Origin: an uncultured Collinsella sp.
GTDB taxonomy: Bacteria; Actinomycetota; Coriobacteriia; Coriobacteriales; Coriobacteriaceae
Direction: 5' to 3'
DNA length: 39,995 nucleotides
Assembly (NCBI GenBank): GCA_958438955.1
Contig: CAUBTS010000008.1
Coordinates: 1-39,995, forward strand
Positions 31,754 through 39,995 of the stretch are shown in pieces (positions within the stretch are counted from its first letter, which is position 1; each line of letters begins with the position of its first letter). Below the pieces are notes generated by a model. It was not told where the DNA came from and did no database searches. It was given only the letters and a program-made list of their open reading frames with translations. The translations under genes were made by a program, and so were the position numbers.

Positions 31754-33355
31754 GTGTCTGCAGCCATTAAACCCTTCGGCGACGAGTTCGAAGAATATGG
31801 TCGCGATGAATCTCGCACATCGGGCGAGGCGTCGAGCATCTCGTTTCCGACAACGGAGGACGAAGTCCGCGCCATTCTGCGAAAGCTCCATGCCGAGCAT
31901 GTTCCGATAACGGTCCAGGGTGCTCGGACCGGTCTGGCTGCCGGTGCCGTGCCTCACGGCGGGCATATCCTCAACACTTCTCGTATGAATCGCTACCTGG
32001 GTCTCCGCCGCGACGAGCGAGGCCGTTTTCTGCTGCGCGTGGAGCCGGGCGTCGTGCTTTCGGAGTTGCGCAAGCAACTGGGTAAGAAGGCATTGCCGAC
32101 CGCTGACTGGGATCAGGTATCGCTTGAGGCCTATGAGGAGTTCCAGGCAGCTCCTGAGCAGTTCTTTCCCACCGATCCCACCGAGGCATCTGCCTGCCTG
32201 GGCGGCATGGCGGCGTGCAATGCCTCCGGTGCCCGCAGTTACGCCTACGGCCCCATGCGCCCGCACGTTACGGGGCTTCACGTGGCACTGGCGGACGGCG
32301 ACCTGCTTGAGCTTCATCGAGGTCAGGCGCACGCTGACGCACGCCACCTGTCGCTCGTGACAGCGGAAGGCCGCGCGCTCGAGCTGGATCTTCCTGGCTA
32401 TACCATGCCCAAGACCAAAAACGCGTCGGGTTATTTCGTTTCGGACGATATGGACGCCGTCGACCTCTTTATCGGTGCGTGTGGCACACTCGGCGTCATT
32501 ACCGAGCTCGAGATCGCCTTGCAGGCGGCACCTTCGGTCGTATGGGGTGTGAGCTGCTTTTTCGACAGCGAGGACAAGGCGGTGTCCTTTACCGATTCCG
32601 TGCGCCCCGTGCTGTCCCATGCCGCCGCTATTGAGTATTTCGATGCCGGCGCCTTGGATATCCTTCGCCGCCAGCGCGAGCAGTCGACCGCGTTTGCCTC
32701 GCTGCCGGCACTCGACGATGAGGCAAAGGTCTGTGTTTACGTGGAACTCGACTGCGACGACGAGGCGCAAGCGACCGAGGAGCTGTACCACCTGGGATGG
32801 GTTTTGGAGCTTGCGGGCGGCCACGACGACGCGACCTGGGTTGCACGCACCGAGGTCGATCGCGAATGCCAGCGGTTCTTCCGCCACGCCGTTCCCGAGA
32901 GCGTCAACATGCTCATCGACGAGCGCCGCCGCACCGATCCCACCATTACCAAGCTGGGGTCGGATATGTCGGTGCCCAACACGCGCCTGGCCGATGTCGT
33001 TGCCCTCTATCGCCGCACGCTGGCCGAAAGCGGGCTTGAGTCTGCCGCCTGGGGACATATCGGCAACAACCATCTGCATGTGAATATCCTGCCGCGCGAT
33101 GCGCAAGACTACCGTCGCGGTGGCGAGCTGTTTGCCCAGTGGGCTGCGGAGGTAACGGCTATGGGCGGCGCCGTCTCTGCCGAGCACGGCGTCGGCAAGA
33201 TCAAAGCGGGCTTTTTGGAGACGATGTACGGCCACGAGGCCATGGTTGAATCGGCTCGACTCAAGCTGCAGCTCGATCCTGCCGGGCAGCTGGGCCGTGG
33301 CAACCTGTTTTCGGAGAAGCTCTTGGATGAACTCGTCCAGAAAGGGGGCGCGTGA
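31754..33355 (+). CDS. lctD: FAD-linked lactate dehydrogenase subunit (LctD/GlcD type)
   Basis: A 533-residue FAD-binding oxidase of the PCMH/GlcD family that oxidises D-lactate (or glycolate). The FAD domain shows VQGARTGLAAGAVP and CLGGMAACNASGARSYAYG; the C-terminal part shows WGHIGNNHLHVNIL and the closing motif SAEHGVGKIK. The start GTG 31754 follows AAGGGGGAG. It is followed immediately by etfB and etfA, the gene order of the electron-confurcating lactate dehydrogenase of acetogens (lctBCD). Lactate as substrate is inferred from that context. Confidence 0.85.
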   Translation: MSAAIKPFGDEFEEYGRDESRTSGEASSISFPTTEDEVRAILRKLHAEHVPITVQGARTGLAAGAVPHGGHILNTSRMNRYLGLRRDERGRFLLRVEPGVVLSELRKQLGKKALPTADWDQVSLEAYEEFQAAPEQFFPTDPTEASACLGGMAACNASGARSYAYGPMRPHVTGLHVALADGDLLELHRGQAHADARHLSLVTAEGRALELDLPGYTMPKTKNASGYFVSDDMDAVDLFIGACGTLGVITELEIALQAAPSVVWGVSCFFDSEDKAVSFTDSVRPVLSHAAAIEYFDAGALDILRRQREQSTAFASLPALDDEAKVCVYVELDCDDEAQATEELYHLGWVLELAGGHDDATWVARTEVDRECQRFFRHAVPESVNMLIDERRRTDPTITKLGSDMSVPNTRLADVVALYRRTLAESGLESAAWGHIGNNHLHVNILPRDAQDYRRGGELFAQWAAEVTAMGGAVSAEHGVGKIKAGFLETMYGHEAMVESARLKLQLDPAGQLGRGNLFSEKLLDELVQKGGA

Positions 33356-33357
33356 AG

Positions 33358-34173
33358 ATGAGTGATTTCCATATGGTGGTGTGCGTCAAGGCGGTGCCGG
33401 GAAGCACCGAGGTCAAGATGGACCCCAAAACCAATACCATCGTGCGCGATGGCAAGCAGGCGGTCATTAATCCCTTCGATGCAAGTGCCCTCGAATGTGC
33501 GTTGGCGCTCAAGGACGACTTTATCGGCTTTGGCATGGATGTGCGCGTGACGGTGGTATCGATGGGTATCCCTGCAACCGAATCGCTACTGCGCGACTGC
33601 ATCGCCCGCGGCGCCGACGATGCATTGCTGCTCACCGACCGTGCTTTTGCGGGCGCGGACACGTTGGCGACCACCTATGCTCTCAAATGCGGCATCGAGG
33701 CGCTCGACGAGGACTTCGACCTGCTCATCTGCGGCAAGATGGCGGTGGATGGCGATACTGCCCAGATTGGCCCCGAACTGGCCGGCGCCTTCGAGATTCC
33801 CTGCGTGACCGATGTGAGCTGCGTACAGAGCGCGGGCTTTACGACGTGCGGCTCGCTGGCGCTTGTCCACGGCTGTGACGCCGGCGAGGAGACGGTCTAT
33901 CTGGAGATGCCGTGCGCGATGACGACCGCCAAGGAGATCGGCCAGCTGCGCATGCCGAGCATCGCCGGCATTCGCGCGGCCGAAGATGCGGATGTGCGGG
34001 TGGTCTGTGCTGCCGATGTGCATGCCGACCCTTTGCGCTGCGGCCTTACCGGATCGCCGACGCAGGTCGTGCGCTCGTTTGTGCCCGACCGTGACCAAAC
34101 GTGCGAGGCCATCGAGGGCACGCCGGTCGAACAGGCGGCAAAGCTTGCCAAGATTATCGAGGGGATGGCATAG
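33358..34173 (+). CDS. etfB: Electron transfer flavoprotein beta subunit of the lactate dehydrogenase complex
   Basis: A 271-residue EtfB. The N-terminus HMVVCVKAVPGS, the INPFDASALECALALKD segment and DLLICGKMAVDGDTAQIGPELAG match the family. In bifurcating Etf complexes, EtfB binds the FAD where NAD meets the electron split. The start at 33358 was chosen over GTG 33352 because GGGGG lies 9 bp upstream of the former and only 3 bp from the latter. The stop is directly followed by the etfA ATG. Part of a three-gene operon with lctD. Confidence 0.92.
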   Translation: MSDFHMVVCVKAVPGSTEVKMDPKTNTIVRDGKQAVINPFDASALECALALKDDFIGFGMDVRVTVVSMGIPATESLLRDCIARGADDALLLTDRAFAGADTLATTYALKCGIEALDEDFDLLICGKMAVDGDTAQIGPELAGAFEIPCVTDVSCVQSAGFTTCGSLALVHGCDAGEETVYLEMPCAMTTAKEIGQLRMPSIAGIRAAEDADVRVVCAADVHADPLRCGLTGSPTQVVRSFVPDRDQTCEAIEGTPVEQAAKLAKIIEGMA

Positions 34174-35379
34174 ATGAGCGGACTGATAATCGATAGCGAG
34201 GCGTGCGTTGGCTGTGGCCGCTGCGTTCGCGCCTGTGCCTCGGGTGGCATTGTGGTGGAGGGCGAGCGCCCCAACCGCTGCGCCCATGTGACCGACGGCT
34301 GTATCTTGTGCGGCGGGTGCGTCGACGCCTGTCCCGTCAACGCCATTTCGATCGAGCGCGACGAGGCCGCCGGCGCGGTTGACCTCGATGCGTATCGAGA
34401 CATTTGGGTATTCGTTCAGACCGACGAGCACGATGACGTGGCCCCGGTGGCCTACGAGCTCATGGGCAAGGGCCGCGAGCTTGCCGATGCACGCGGCTGT
34501 CGCCTGGTGGCGCTGGTCGGCATGGGCCCCGAGGGCTCGCTCGGGGACCTGGAGCATCTGGTTTGCGCCGGTGCGGACGAGGTCGCGGTTTGCCGCGACG
34601 AGCGACTGCGCCAAAACGATGCGGAGGTCTATGCTCGCTTGATTTGCGATTTGGTGGCCGAGCGCAGGCCCGAGGCCATTCTGTACGGCGCGACCGCCTT
34701 TGGCCGTGAGCTGGCGCCAGGTGTGGCCGTTCGCTTGCGGACGGGCCTTACGGCCGACTGCACCGTGCTTTCGATGGATACGGAGACGGGGCTGCTGCAA
34801 CAGACGCGTCCGGCGTTTGGTGGCAACCTGATGGCCACCATCGTCTGCCCCAATCATCGTCCCCAGATGGCAACGGTGCGTCCCGGCATCTTTAAGGCGT
34901 CCGACTTTGACTACGGCCGCTCCGGCACGATCACCCAGATATCACTTGCGGATGATGCTAAGGCTCGTGTCGAGATCTCGATTCCCGCCGAGGAGTGGGG
35001 GCAGCAGGCATCAGTTGCCGATGCCGAGCGCCTGGTCGTGGTGGGTCGCGGCATTGGTTCCAAGAAAAACCTGCCGCTGATGCGAAGGCTCGCCGAGGCT
35101 CTGGGAGCCGAGCTTGGCTGCACGCGACCTGTCGTGGAGGCCGGCTGGTTGGAGTATCGCCATCAGATTGGCCAGACGGGCGTATCGGTTTCGCCCAAGC
35201 TCCTCGTGAGCATTGGTGTTTCGGGCGCCATCCAGCACCTTGCCGGCATCGGTGGGGCAGAGTGCATTATCGCCATCAACGAGGACCCGGATGCCCCCAT
35301 CTTTGGTGCTGCCCAGTACAAGGTTGTCGGCGATGCCGTCGAGGTCGTTGAGGAGCTGCTGGCCCAGCTTGAGCGCTAG
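34174..35379 (+). CDS. etfA: Electron transfer flavoprotein alpha subunit with N-terminal ferredoxin domain
   Basis: A 401-residue EtfA whose first 60 residues form a two-cluster ferredoxin: Cys11, Cys14, Cys17, Cys21 and Cys43, Cys46, Cys49, Cys53. The rest is the classical EtfA fold ending with the FAD motif VSPKLLVSIGVSGAIQHLAG and a SEAINEDP-like turn (CIIAINEDPDAPIF). The [4Fe-4S] extension is found in Etf proteins of electron-confurcating complexes that move electrons between NADH, ferredoxin and lactate. It begins at the base after etfB and overlaps the convergent HD gene by 4 bp at the stops. Confidence 0.93.
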   Translation: MSGLIIDSEACVGCGRCVRACASGGIVVEGERPNRCAHVTDGCILCGGCVDACPVNAISIERDEAAGAVDLDAYRDIWVFVQTDEHDDVAPVAYELMGKGRELADARGCRLVALVGMGPEGSLGDLEHLVCAGADEVAVCRDERLRQNDAEVYARLICDLVAERRPEAILYGATAFGRELAPGVAVRLRTGLTADCTVLSMDTETGLLQQTRPAFGGNLMATIVCPNHRPQMATVRPGIFKASDFDYGRSGTITQISLADDAKARVEISIPAEEWGQQASVADAERLVVVGRGIGSKKNLPLMRRLAEALGAELGCTRPVVEAGWLEYRHQIGQTGVSVSPKLLVSIGVSGAIQHLAGIGGAECIIAINEDPDAPIFGAAQYKVVGDAVEVVEELLAQLER

Positions 35380-36188
35380 GCGCGCGCCAGCCAGTCGCGC
35401 ATCTCGTCCTTTAGGCGGCTCCAGGTTGCCTGCGTGGCGGGATCGGTAAAGGGGCGCGTAATGCCAAAGGGCGCGTCGAGCAGGCGGTAGATATCGCCCT
35501 GCTCACGCGCCAGCGCGCGGCTTGCGGGATAGACGAGCTCAAACATAAAGCAGATAAGCCCCACCAAGTAGTCCGCGGGCTCATCGCGTTCGTCGCGTGC
35601 AACGCAGCGGCGTTCGTCAAAGGCGGTGAGCGCCGGTGTCGAGAACCGACTGGCTAGAAACGCGTCCTCATCCACCTTGAGGATGGTATCGACGGTGCTG
35701 TCGGCGATGGTGCGCATAATGTCGATCTTGTCACCATCGCGCACGATATCGCAGAAGCTCCGCGTGCGCTCGTCGAGCTGCGCGGGTAGACGGAAATCGC
35801 TGTGATAGGCAATGCTCGCTCGGATGAGCTCATCTTCTGCCGGGTCATCGATAAAGTCGCGGATGCTCGATACGGCGGGTGCATCGGCGGGATGCTCGCC
35901 AAAGAGGACCTCGATGCCCAGCGCCGCATGGCTCATGCTCTCGGCGTCCTTAAAGGTGTCCCAGCGTCGCAGCTGTTCAAAGCGACCCATATCGTGTAGC
36001 AGGCCGCAAAGCCACGCCAGGTCAATATCCTCTGGCGCCCAGCCCTGTTCGCGCGCCACGGCATCGCATGCCTCGGCAACGTGGTACGTATGCTCGATTT
36101 TGAGTGCGATACGGGGATTAGCAGCATCGTAGGCATCGGTGTAGGTCTTGAAGGCCGCGGCAGCCCGCGTTCGATCGATAGCTGTCAT
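35376..36188 (-). CDS. HD-domain phosphohydrolase
   Basis: A 270-residue HD-superfamily metal-dependent phosphohydrolase. The metal ligands are visible: His33 or His36 in IEHTYHVAEA, His65-Asp66 in LLHDMGR, and Asp in DIVRDGDKIDIM. Such stand-alone HD proteins cleave nucleotides or phosphomonoesters; the exact substrate is unknown. AGGAAGTC precedes ATG 36188. The stop overlaps the etfA stop on the other strand, so transcripts converge here. Confidence 0.82.
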   Translation of the reverse strand: MTAIDRTRAAAAFKTYTDAYDAANPRIALKIEHTYHVAEACDAVAREQGWAPEDIDLAWLCGLLHDMGRFEQLRRWDTFKDAESMSHAALGIEVLFGEHPADAPAVSSIRDFIDDPAEDELIRASIAYHSDFRLPAQLDERTRSFCDIVRDGDKIDIMRTIADSTVDTILKVDEDAFLASRFSTPALTAFDERRCVARDERDEPADYLVGLICFMFELVYPASRALAREQGDIYRLLDAPFGITRPFTDPATQATWSRLKDEMRDWLARA

Positions 36189-36325
36189 AATGACTTCCTA
36201 AAAAGCTGTGTCTTTCTGTGTCTTTCGATCCGGTGGCAATTGTAGGTGAACTTGGTTGCTGCTGGGCGATGATTCTGCCATGTCGTTGAATGCCACTCGG
36301 AAAGCTTGTCGGGACGAGGAACGCT

Positions 36326-37018
36326 ATGGTGCTCAAAATCGTTAAAACCGTCTGGCCGGTGATGCTTACCTATGTTGCGATAGGCGCGCCGTGCGGAATG
36401 ATCATGGGGCAGACGGGCATGGAACCCTGGATGGTCTTTGCTCTGAGCAGCACGTTTGTGACGGGCAGCGGGCAGTTTATGATCTGCAACCTGTGGTTGG
36501 CGGGTGTGCCTGCAGCATCGATCGTCGCGAGCGTCGCCGCAATCTCCTCGCGCTTTGCGCTTTACTCGGCATCGATCGCACCGCATCTGAGGGGTGCCTC
36601 GAAGCGTCAGACGCTGGCTGTTGCCGCGACACTTACCGAGGAGGCATACGGCATCTCGCTTGCCAAGTTGGTTAAAGGGGAGGATTGGGGTCCGCGTGAG
36701 TCCTTCGTGCTTAACGTGATCCTTATCGCAACATGGGGCGTTTCGTGTACGACGGGCGCCATCGTCGGCGCCGTTGTCGATGTTCCCACCGCCATTGCAG
36801 CCTTTGTCTGCACCTCGCTCTTTATCTGTCTGCTCTTTTCGCAGCGGCTGTCGCGCGGCAACGTTGTCGCGGCGGTTTCGGGCGCGGTGTCCGTCGCCGT
36901 ATGCAAGTTCTTGGGCCTCACGAATATTGCCGTGCCGGCAAGCGTCGTGGTCGGCATTGCCATTGCGCTGGCGTGCGATGCTGTATTTGACGGAAGAGGT
37001 GCCCGCGATGCCCGTTAA
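36326..37018 (+). CDS. azlC: AzlC family branched-chain amino acid exporter, large subunit
   Basis: A 230-residue membrane protein of the AzlC family with about six hydrophobic spans. The typical early pattern is present: PVMLTYVAIGAPCGMIMGQTG, then STFVTGSGQFM and AISSRFALYSASIAPHLR, with TLTEEAYGIS after. With AzlD it forms an exporter of branched-chain amino acids or analogues. The start at 36326 follows GACGAGGAAC. The azlD start lies within its 3' end. Confidence 0.9.
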   Translation: MVLKIVKTVWPVMLTYVAIGAPCGMIMGQTGMEPWMVFALSSTFVTGSGQFMICNLWLAGVPAASIVASVAAISSRFALYSASIAPHLRGASKRQTLAVAATLTEEAYGISLAKLVKGEDWGPRESFVLNVILIATWGVSCTTGAIVGAVVDVPTAIAAFVCTSLFICLLFSQRLSRGNVVAAVSGAVSVAVCKFLGLTNIAVPASVVVGIAIALACDAVFDGRGARDAR

Positions 37019-37331
37019 TGAGTTTTTGGTCCTGTGGCTGTCGTCGTGGGCGGCTATCGCATTTTTCCGCATTGCCCCGGCGTTTGCCTTGCGCGGAAGA
37101 ACGCTGTCGCCCCGCATTACCGAGGCCCTGGGCTATATCCCGCCCGCTGCCTTTGCCGCGCTGGTCGCCAACGACTTGGTGAGCCCCGGCGCGTTCGACG
37201 CGGGACTCTGGCCTGCCTTGGTTCCCTGGATTGCGGCCGCCGGCGTCGTGGTTGTGGCGGTCAAGACAAAATCGATGCTGTGGTGCTGCGTCTCGGGCAT
37301 TGTGCTCTATATCGTCTTGAGCCTTATATAG
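37008..37331 (+). CDS. azlD: AzlD family small subunit of the amino acid exporter
   Basis: A 107-residue membrane protein with three to four hydrophobic spans, matching AzlD: FFRIAPAFALRGRTLSPRITEALGYIP is family-typical, followed by AAFAALVAND and a hydrophobic C-terminus. The gene overlaps azlC by 11 bp in a different frame, with GAGG upstream, so translation is coupled. Two-gene azlCD operons are common and the partners are expected to interact. Confidence 0.88.
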   Translation: MPVNEFLVLWLSSWAAIAFFRIAPAFALRGRTLSPRITEALGYIPPAAFAALVANDLVSPGAFDAGLWPALVPWIAAAGVVVVAVKTKSMLWCCVSGIVLYIVLSLI

Positions 37332-37481
37332 GGGTGGCGTCGCGGGCGCCGAATCTCGTTCCATCCCAACTTGTCGAATTTTTCACCGAGCCGGTCTGCT
37401 TCTTCTGGTACCATGGTCAAACTTTACTGTAGCAAAGCGTGACGTGGACTTTTGTACTCCGTCAGCGGAAATGGGGGTTTC

Positions 37482-38504
37482 ATGGCACAGGAAGCAACCG
37501 CCAACGAGCAAAAGAAATTCAAGGTCCCGCGCATCCCGGGCGACATCATGATCTATCCCATGATCGTCGGCCTTTTGCTCAACACCTTCTGCCCGCAGGT
37601 TTTTGAGATCGGCGGCTTCTTTACGGCTGCCTGCCGCGGTGGCTCCAATACCATCGTTGCCGCGATCCTGCTGTTTGTGGGCGCCGGCATCAGCTTTAAG
37701 TCCACGCCGGGCGCCATCAAGACCGGCATCGTCGTGCTGATCCCCAAGCTGGTCGTCGCAGCGGCTCTCGGCCTGGGCGTGGCATATTTCTTCAACGACA
37801 ACTTCCTGGGTCTGAGCTCCGTGTCTATCATCGGCGGCATCACGTTTTGCAACATGGCGCTCTACACGGGCATCATGGGCGAGTTTGGCGATGAGTCCGA
37901 GCAGGGCGCCGTCGGTATCCTGTTCTTTACGGCCGGCCCTGCCGTCACCATGATCATCCTCGGTGTCTCGGGTCTCGCCAACATCCCCGTCGGCACCATC
38001 ATCGGCTCCATCCTGCCGCTTGTCATCGGTATGGTTCTGGGCAACCTCTTCCCGTTCATCAAGAACCTGCTGGTTCCCGGCGCCAATCCTGCGATTGCCG
38101 TTATCGGATTTCAGCTCGGTGCGTCCATGAGCCTGTCGAGCTTTATCACCGGCGGTATTTCCGGCATCTTGCTGGGCCTTGTCACGCTGTTTGTCGTCGG
38201 TCCCATCACCTTTGCGTTCGAGCGCCTGTGCGGTGGTAACGGCAAGGCCGCTGTGGCTTGCTCCACTATCGCCGGCACGGCTATGACCACGCCGGTTGCT
38301 CTTGCCGAGGTCGCGCCGCGCTATGCCGAGCTTGCACCCACCGCGTACGCCCAGATCGCCACCGCCGTTATCATCACGGCAATCATGGCTCCGATTCTGA
38401 CCGGCTGGGTCGACAAGAAGTTCTGCCAGGGCAAGGAGGACCTGTCGCCTGCCGGTGTCGAGGCCATCGAGGAGGCTGTCGCAACCGATATCGACGGTGA
38501 GTAA
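37482..38504 (+). CDS. kdgT: 2-keto-3-deoxygluconate permease family transporter
   Basis: A 340-residue membrane protein of the KdgT family with about ten hydrophobic spans. Family-like features are PRIPGDIMIYPMIVGLLLNT, LLFVGAGISFKS, TFCNMALYTGIMGEFGDESE and STIAGTAMTTPVALAE. It is expected to import 2-keto-3-deoxy sugar acids such as KDG with protons. No KDG kinase or aldolase is in the window, so the physiological substrate could differ. The start at 37482 follows GGGGGTTTC; an upstream start would add ten residues with no site. Confidence 0.88.
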   Translation: MAQEATANEQKKFKVPRIPGDIMIYPMIVGLLLNTFCPQVFEIGGFFTAACRGGSNTIVAAILLFVGAGISFKSTPGAIKTGIVVLIPKLVVAAALGLGVAYFFNDNFLGLSSVSIIGGITFCNMALYTGIMGEFGDESEQGAVGILFFTAGPAVTMIILGVSGLANIPVGTIIGSILPLVIGMVLGNLFPFIKNLLVPGANPAIAVIGFQLGASMSLSSFITGGISGILLGLVTLFVVGPITFAFERLCGGNGKAAVACSTIAGTAMTTPVALAEVAPRYAELAPTAYAQIATAVIITAIMAPILTGWVDKKFCQGKEDLSPAGVEAIEEAVATDIDGE

Positions 38505-38549
38505 CGGCCGTTACCGATAATTGATTCCGGCGTGCAACTCGCGCCGTTT

Positions 38550-38593
38550 GAGCGCCCGAACGAGAGCTGTCCTGCAGTGACGTTCGGGCGCTC
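38550..38593. terminator. Long hairpin after the KdgT-type gene
   Basis: GAGCGCCCGAACG (38550-38562) pairs perfectly with CGTTCGGGCGCTC (38581-38593) around an 18-nt loop. No T-tract follows, so termination is probable but not certain. Confidence 0.6.
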
Positions 38594-38690
38594 TGCTATG
38601 ATTCCCCTTACTCCTGCGGGCAGGGGTGTTTGTTGCCCAGATTCGAATTGGTCGATTCAGACCACTTGGATATTGAAAGGATGGCGGCTA

Positions 38691-39833
38691 GTGGTTAAGG
38701 CACTCAAGATTGAGATATTCGTGCTATGCATGATTGTTCTTATCGGGCTTGCCGTGCGAAGTCGTCGCTCCTTGTTCTCGAGCACCCAGCAGCTATTGTT
38801 TAGCATGCTTGGCTACACCTCTGCCGCGTACATATTATTCGATATGGTCTGGACGCTTTCGGACGGTGTGGACGGCACGTTGGGCATTGCTGCCAACTGG
38901 ATTTCCAACGCGGTTTCGTTTTCGCTCTTTGCCGTCGCGTGTCTCATTTGGTTTATCTATTCCGAGACGGTGCAGGGTTCTCGCCTTTTGACCTCGCGCT
39001 ATAGGGTGGTGCTTGTAGCGTTGCCTACGGCTCTGGTGGTCGTGCTGGCGTTTACCAGTTACTGGACGCACGCCCTGTTCTATATCGATTCGCAGGGTGT
39101 GTATCGTCGCGGCTTTGCCTATATGATCCAGCCCATTGTCAGCTACTGCTACGTTATACATACGTCCCTGCATGCGTTTGTGCAATCTCGCAGGGTCGAG
39201 AGTCTGCAGACGAAGGCCATCTATCGAACCTTGGCATTTTTCGCCATTCCGGCCCTGGTGGGTGGTACCTTTCAGGTCGTATGCTCGATGCCCGGCCTTT
39301 GTGTCGGCATAATGATTAGCATGTTGCTGCTCTACATTATCTACCAGGAGCAGCTCATCTCGACCGACCCGTTGACTGGCCTCAACAATCGCAACCGTTT
39401 TGAGACCTATATGTTGTCGCTCTTCTCAAATGTGGATCAGGCCGAAGACGTGTATCTGCTTATGATGGACGCCGACGGCTTTAAGCAGATTAACGACCGG
39501 TATGGACATGTGGAGGGCGACCATGCCCTCCAGGTCATATCTGCTGCGCTCAAAGAGGTCTGCTCGGCGTCTGGTGGCTTTATCGCACGTTATGGCGGTG
39601 ATGAGTTCGTGGTGCTTCAAAAGGCGACGGCGGAGCAGGGCATCATGCGTCTGTGCGCGGCAATCAGCGACGAGCTCGCGCGCGCCGAGGTTCCGTATCT
39701 GTTGCGGATGTCCATCGGCTACGCACGGGTTGGTGATGGCGTCGATACCTGGCAAGACTTGCTTCGCGCTGCCGACGCGGAGCTCTACCGCGTCAAGGCC
39801 GAGAAAAAGAAGTCCGGCGTCCAGATACGCTAG
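38691..39833 (+). CDS. Membrane diguanylate cyclase (GGDEF protein)
   Basis: A 380-residue protein with six to seven membrane spans in the first 215 residues, followed by a GGDEF domain (about 222-380). The active-site motif is RYGGDEF (GGDEF at 302-306), preceded by TDPLTGLNNRNRF and MDADGFKQIND, so cyclase activity making c-di-GMP is expected. The RxxD inhibitory site normally five residues before GGDEF is absent, since ASGG occupies it. The membrane region resembles a sensor of unknown ligand. The start is GTG 38691, 9 bp after AAAGGA; a longer ORF extends 53 residues into the hairpin region and is not preferred. Confidence 0.87.
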   Translation: MVKALKIEIFVLCMIVLIGLAVRSRRSLFSSTQQLLFSMLGYTSAAYILFDMVWTLSDGVDGTLGIAANWISNAVSFSLFAVACLIWFIYSETVQGSRLLTSRYRVVLVALPTALVVVLAFTSYWTHALFYIDSQGVYRRGFAYMIQPIVSYCYVIHTSLHAFVQSRRVESLQTKAIYRTLAFFAIPALVGGTFQVVCSMPGLCVGIMISMLLLYIIYQEQLISTDPLTGLNNRNRFETYMLSLFSNVDQAEDVYLLMMDADGFKQINDRYGHVEGDHALQVISAALKEVCSASGGFIARYGGDEFVVLQKATAEQGIMRLCAAISDELARAEVPYLLRMSIGYARVGDGVDTWQDLLRAADAELYRVKAEKKKSGVQIR

Positions 39834-39933
39834 AAAAAGGGGCACACGCTTGCGTGCATGGTTGCCCTCGGCTCTCCGATGTACTCCATTAAACTAAAGT
39901 ATATGAATCCCCTCTGCTAAATAGGGCAGCTCG

Positions 39934-39995
39934 TTAGACCTTTTTGGGTTTGTTGACGATGATGATGCCGGCGCAGACCAACAGTAGGGCAACGA
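39934..39995 (-). CDS. C-terminal end of a membrane protein, cut by the window
   Basis: Only the last 20 codons are present. They encode a hydrophobic span and a basic end (VALLLVCAGIIIVNKPKKV, stop TAA at 39934-39936). The final hydrophobic helix followed by VNKPKK is typical of EamA/DMT transporters, but many membrane proteins end like this. The gene runs off the right edge. Confidence 0.55.
   Translation of the reverse strand, partial: VALLLVCAGIIIVNKPKKV

Noticed and set aside
31733..33235. 500-codon open frame antisense to the lactate dehydrogenase gene
   Set aside because: It mirrors the high-GC codon bias of lctD, has no ribosome site and matches no family by eye. Similar antisense frames over pdxS (835-1941), the BrxHI-like gene (22084-23739) and etfA/etfB (33586-34857) were left out for the same reason.
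1..39995. tRNA, rRNA or CRISPR array
   Set aside because: No tRNA cloverleaf with a T-loop consensus, no rRNA sequence and no regularly spaced direct repeats were seen; a tRNAscan or CRISPR search was not possible here.

Overview
This 40-kb window looks like the chromosome of a high-GC, gut-associated Coriobacteriia, most likely Collinsella. The assignment rests on gene content, codon bias and recognisable protein families, not on a database search. Supporting features are an anaerobic energy set (ferredoxin-fused EtfA with EtfB and a D-lactate dehydrogenase-type flavoprotein), a reverse rubrerythrin, bacterial Elp3, a DUF3516-type helicase and many adjacent or overlapping start/stop codons. 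No rRNA, tRNA, CRISPR array, prophage or complete insertion sequence was seen.

Layout. 1-337 is a gene-free stretch of stacked hairpins. 338-3421 is de novo PLP synthesis (pdxS-pdxT) divergent from its MocR-type regulator. 3412-4949 is a lineage-specific PD-(D/E)XK-like nuclease gene bracketed by two copies of a 119-bp palindromic repeat; a third copy lies at 14867-14985. 5083-8509 has a reverse rubrerythrin divergent from an alcohol/aldehyde dehydrogenase operon. 8588-8786 is a candidate type I toxin-antitoxin locus encoding a 27-residue hydrophobic peptide. 8935-21655 carries a HIRAN protein, a phosphoesterase, a DUF2130 protein, a Ski2-like helicase, a TrmB-like tRNA methyltransferase, another methyltransferase, an XRE/DUF4097 pair, Elp3 and a spermidine-synthase-fold protein.

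21682-27299, on the minus strand, is the most interesting block. It encodes a TerB_N-domain protein, a BrxD-like (DUF2791-type) ATPase and a BrxHI/Lhr-like helicase, and lacks the rest of BREX. It is probably a self-contained defence or DNA-processing cassette. 27388-31408 holds a DUF554 membrane protein and a run of secreted or anchored surface proteins, one with an LAQTS sorting-like tail. 31754-35379 encodes an electron-confurcating lactate dehydrogenase complex. 35376-39995 has an HD hydrolase, the AzlCD exporter, a KdgT-type permease, a membrane diguanylate cyclase and the end of a membrane protein.

How the parts fit together: lactate oxidation coupled to ferredoxin through Etf, alcohol/aldehyde interconversion and rubrerythrin peroxide defence suggest a fermentative anaerobe. 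The nuclease-repeat unit, the type I toxin candidate and the TerB-BrxD-BrxHI cassette form the accessory, conflict-related layer. All function calls come from reading motifs by eye; none was confirmed by search or computation.
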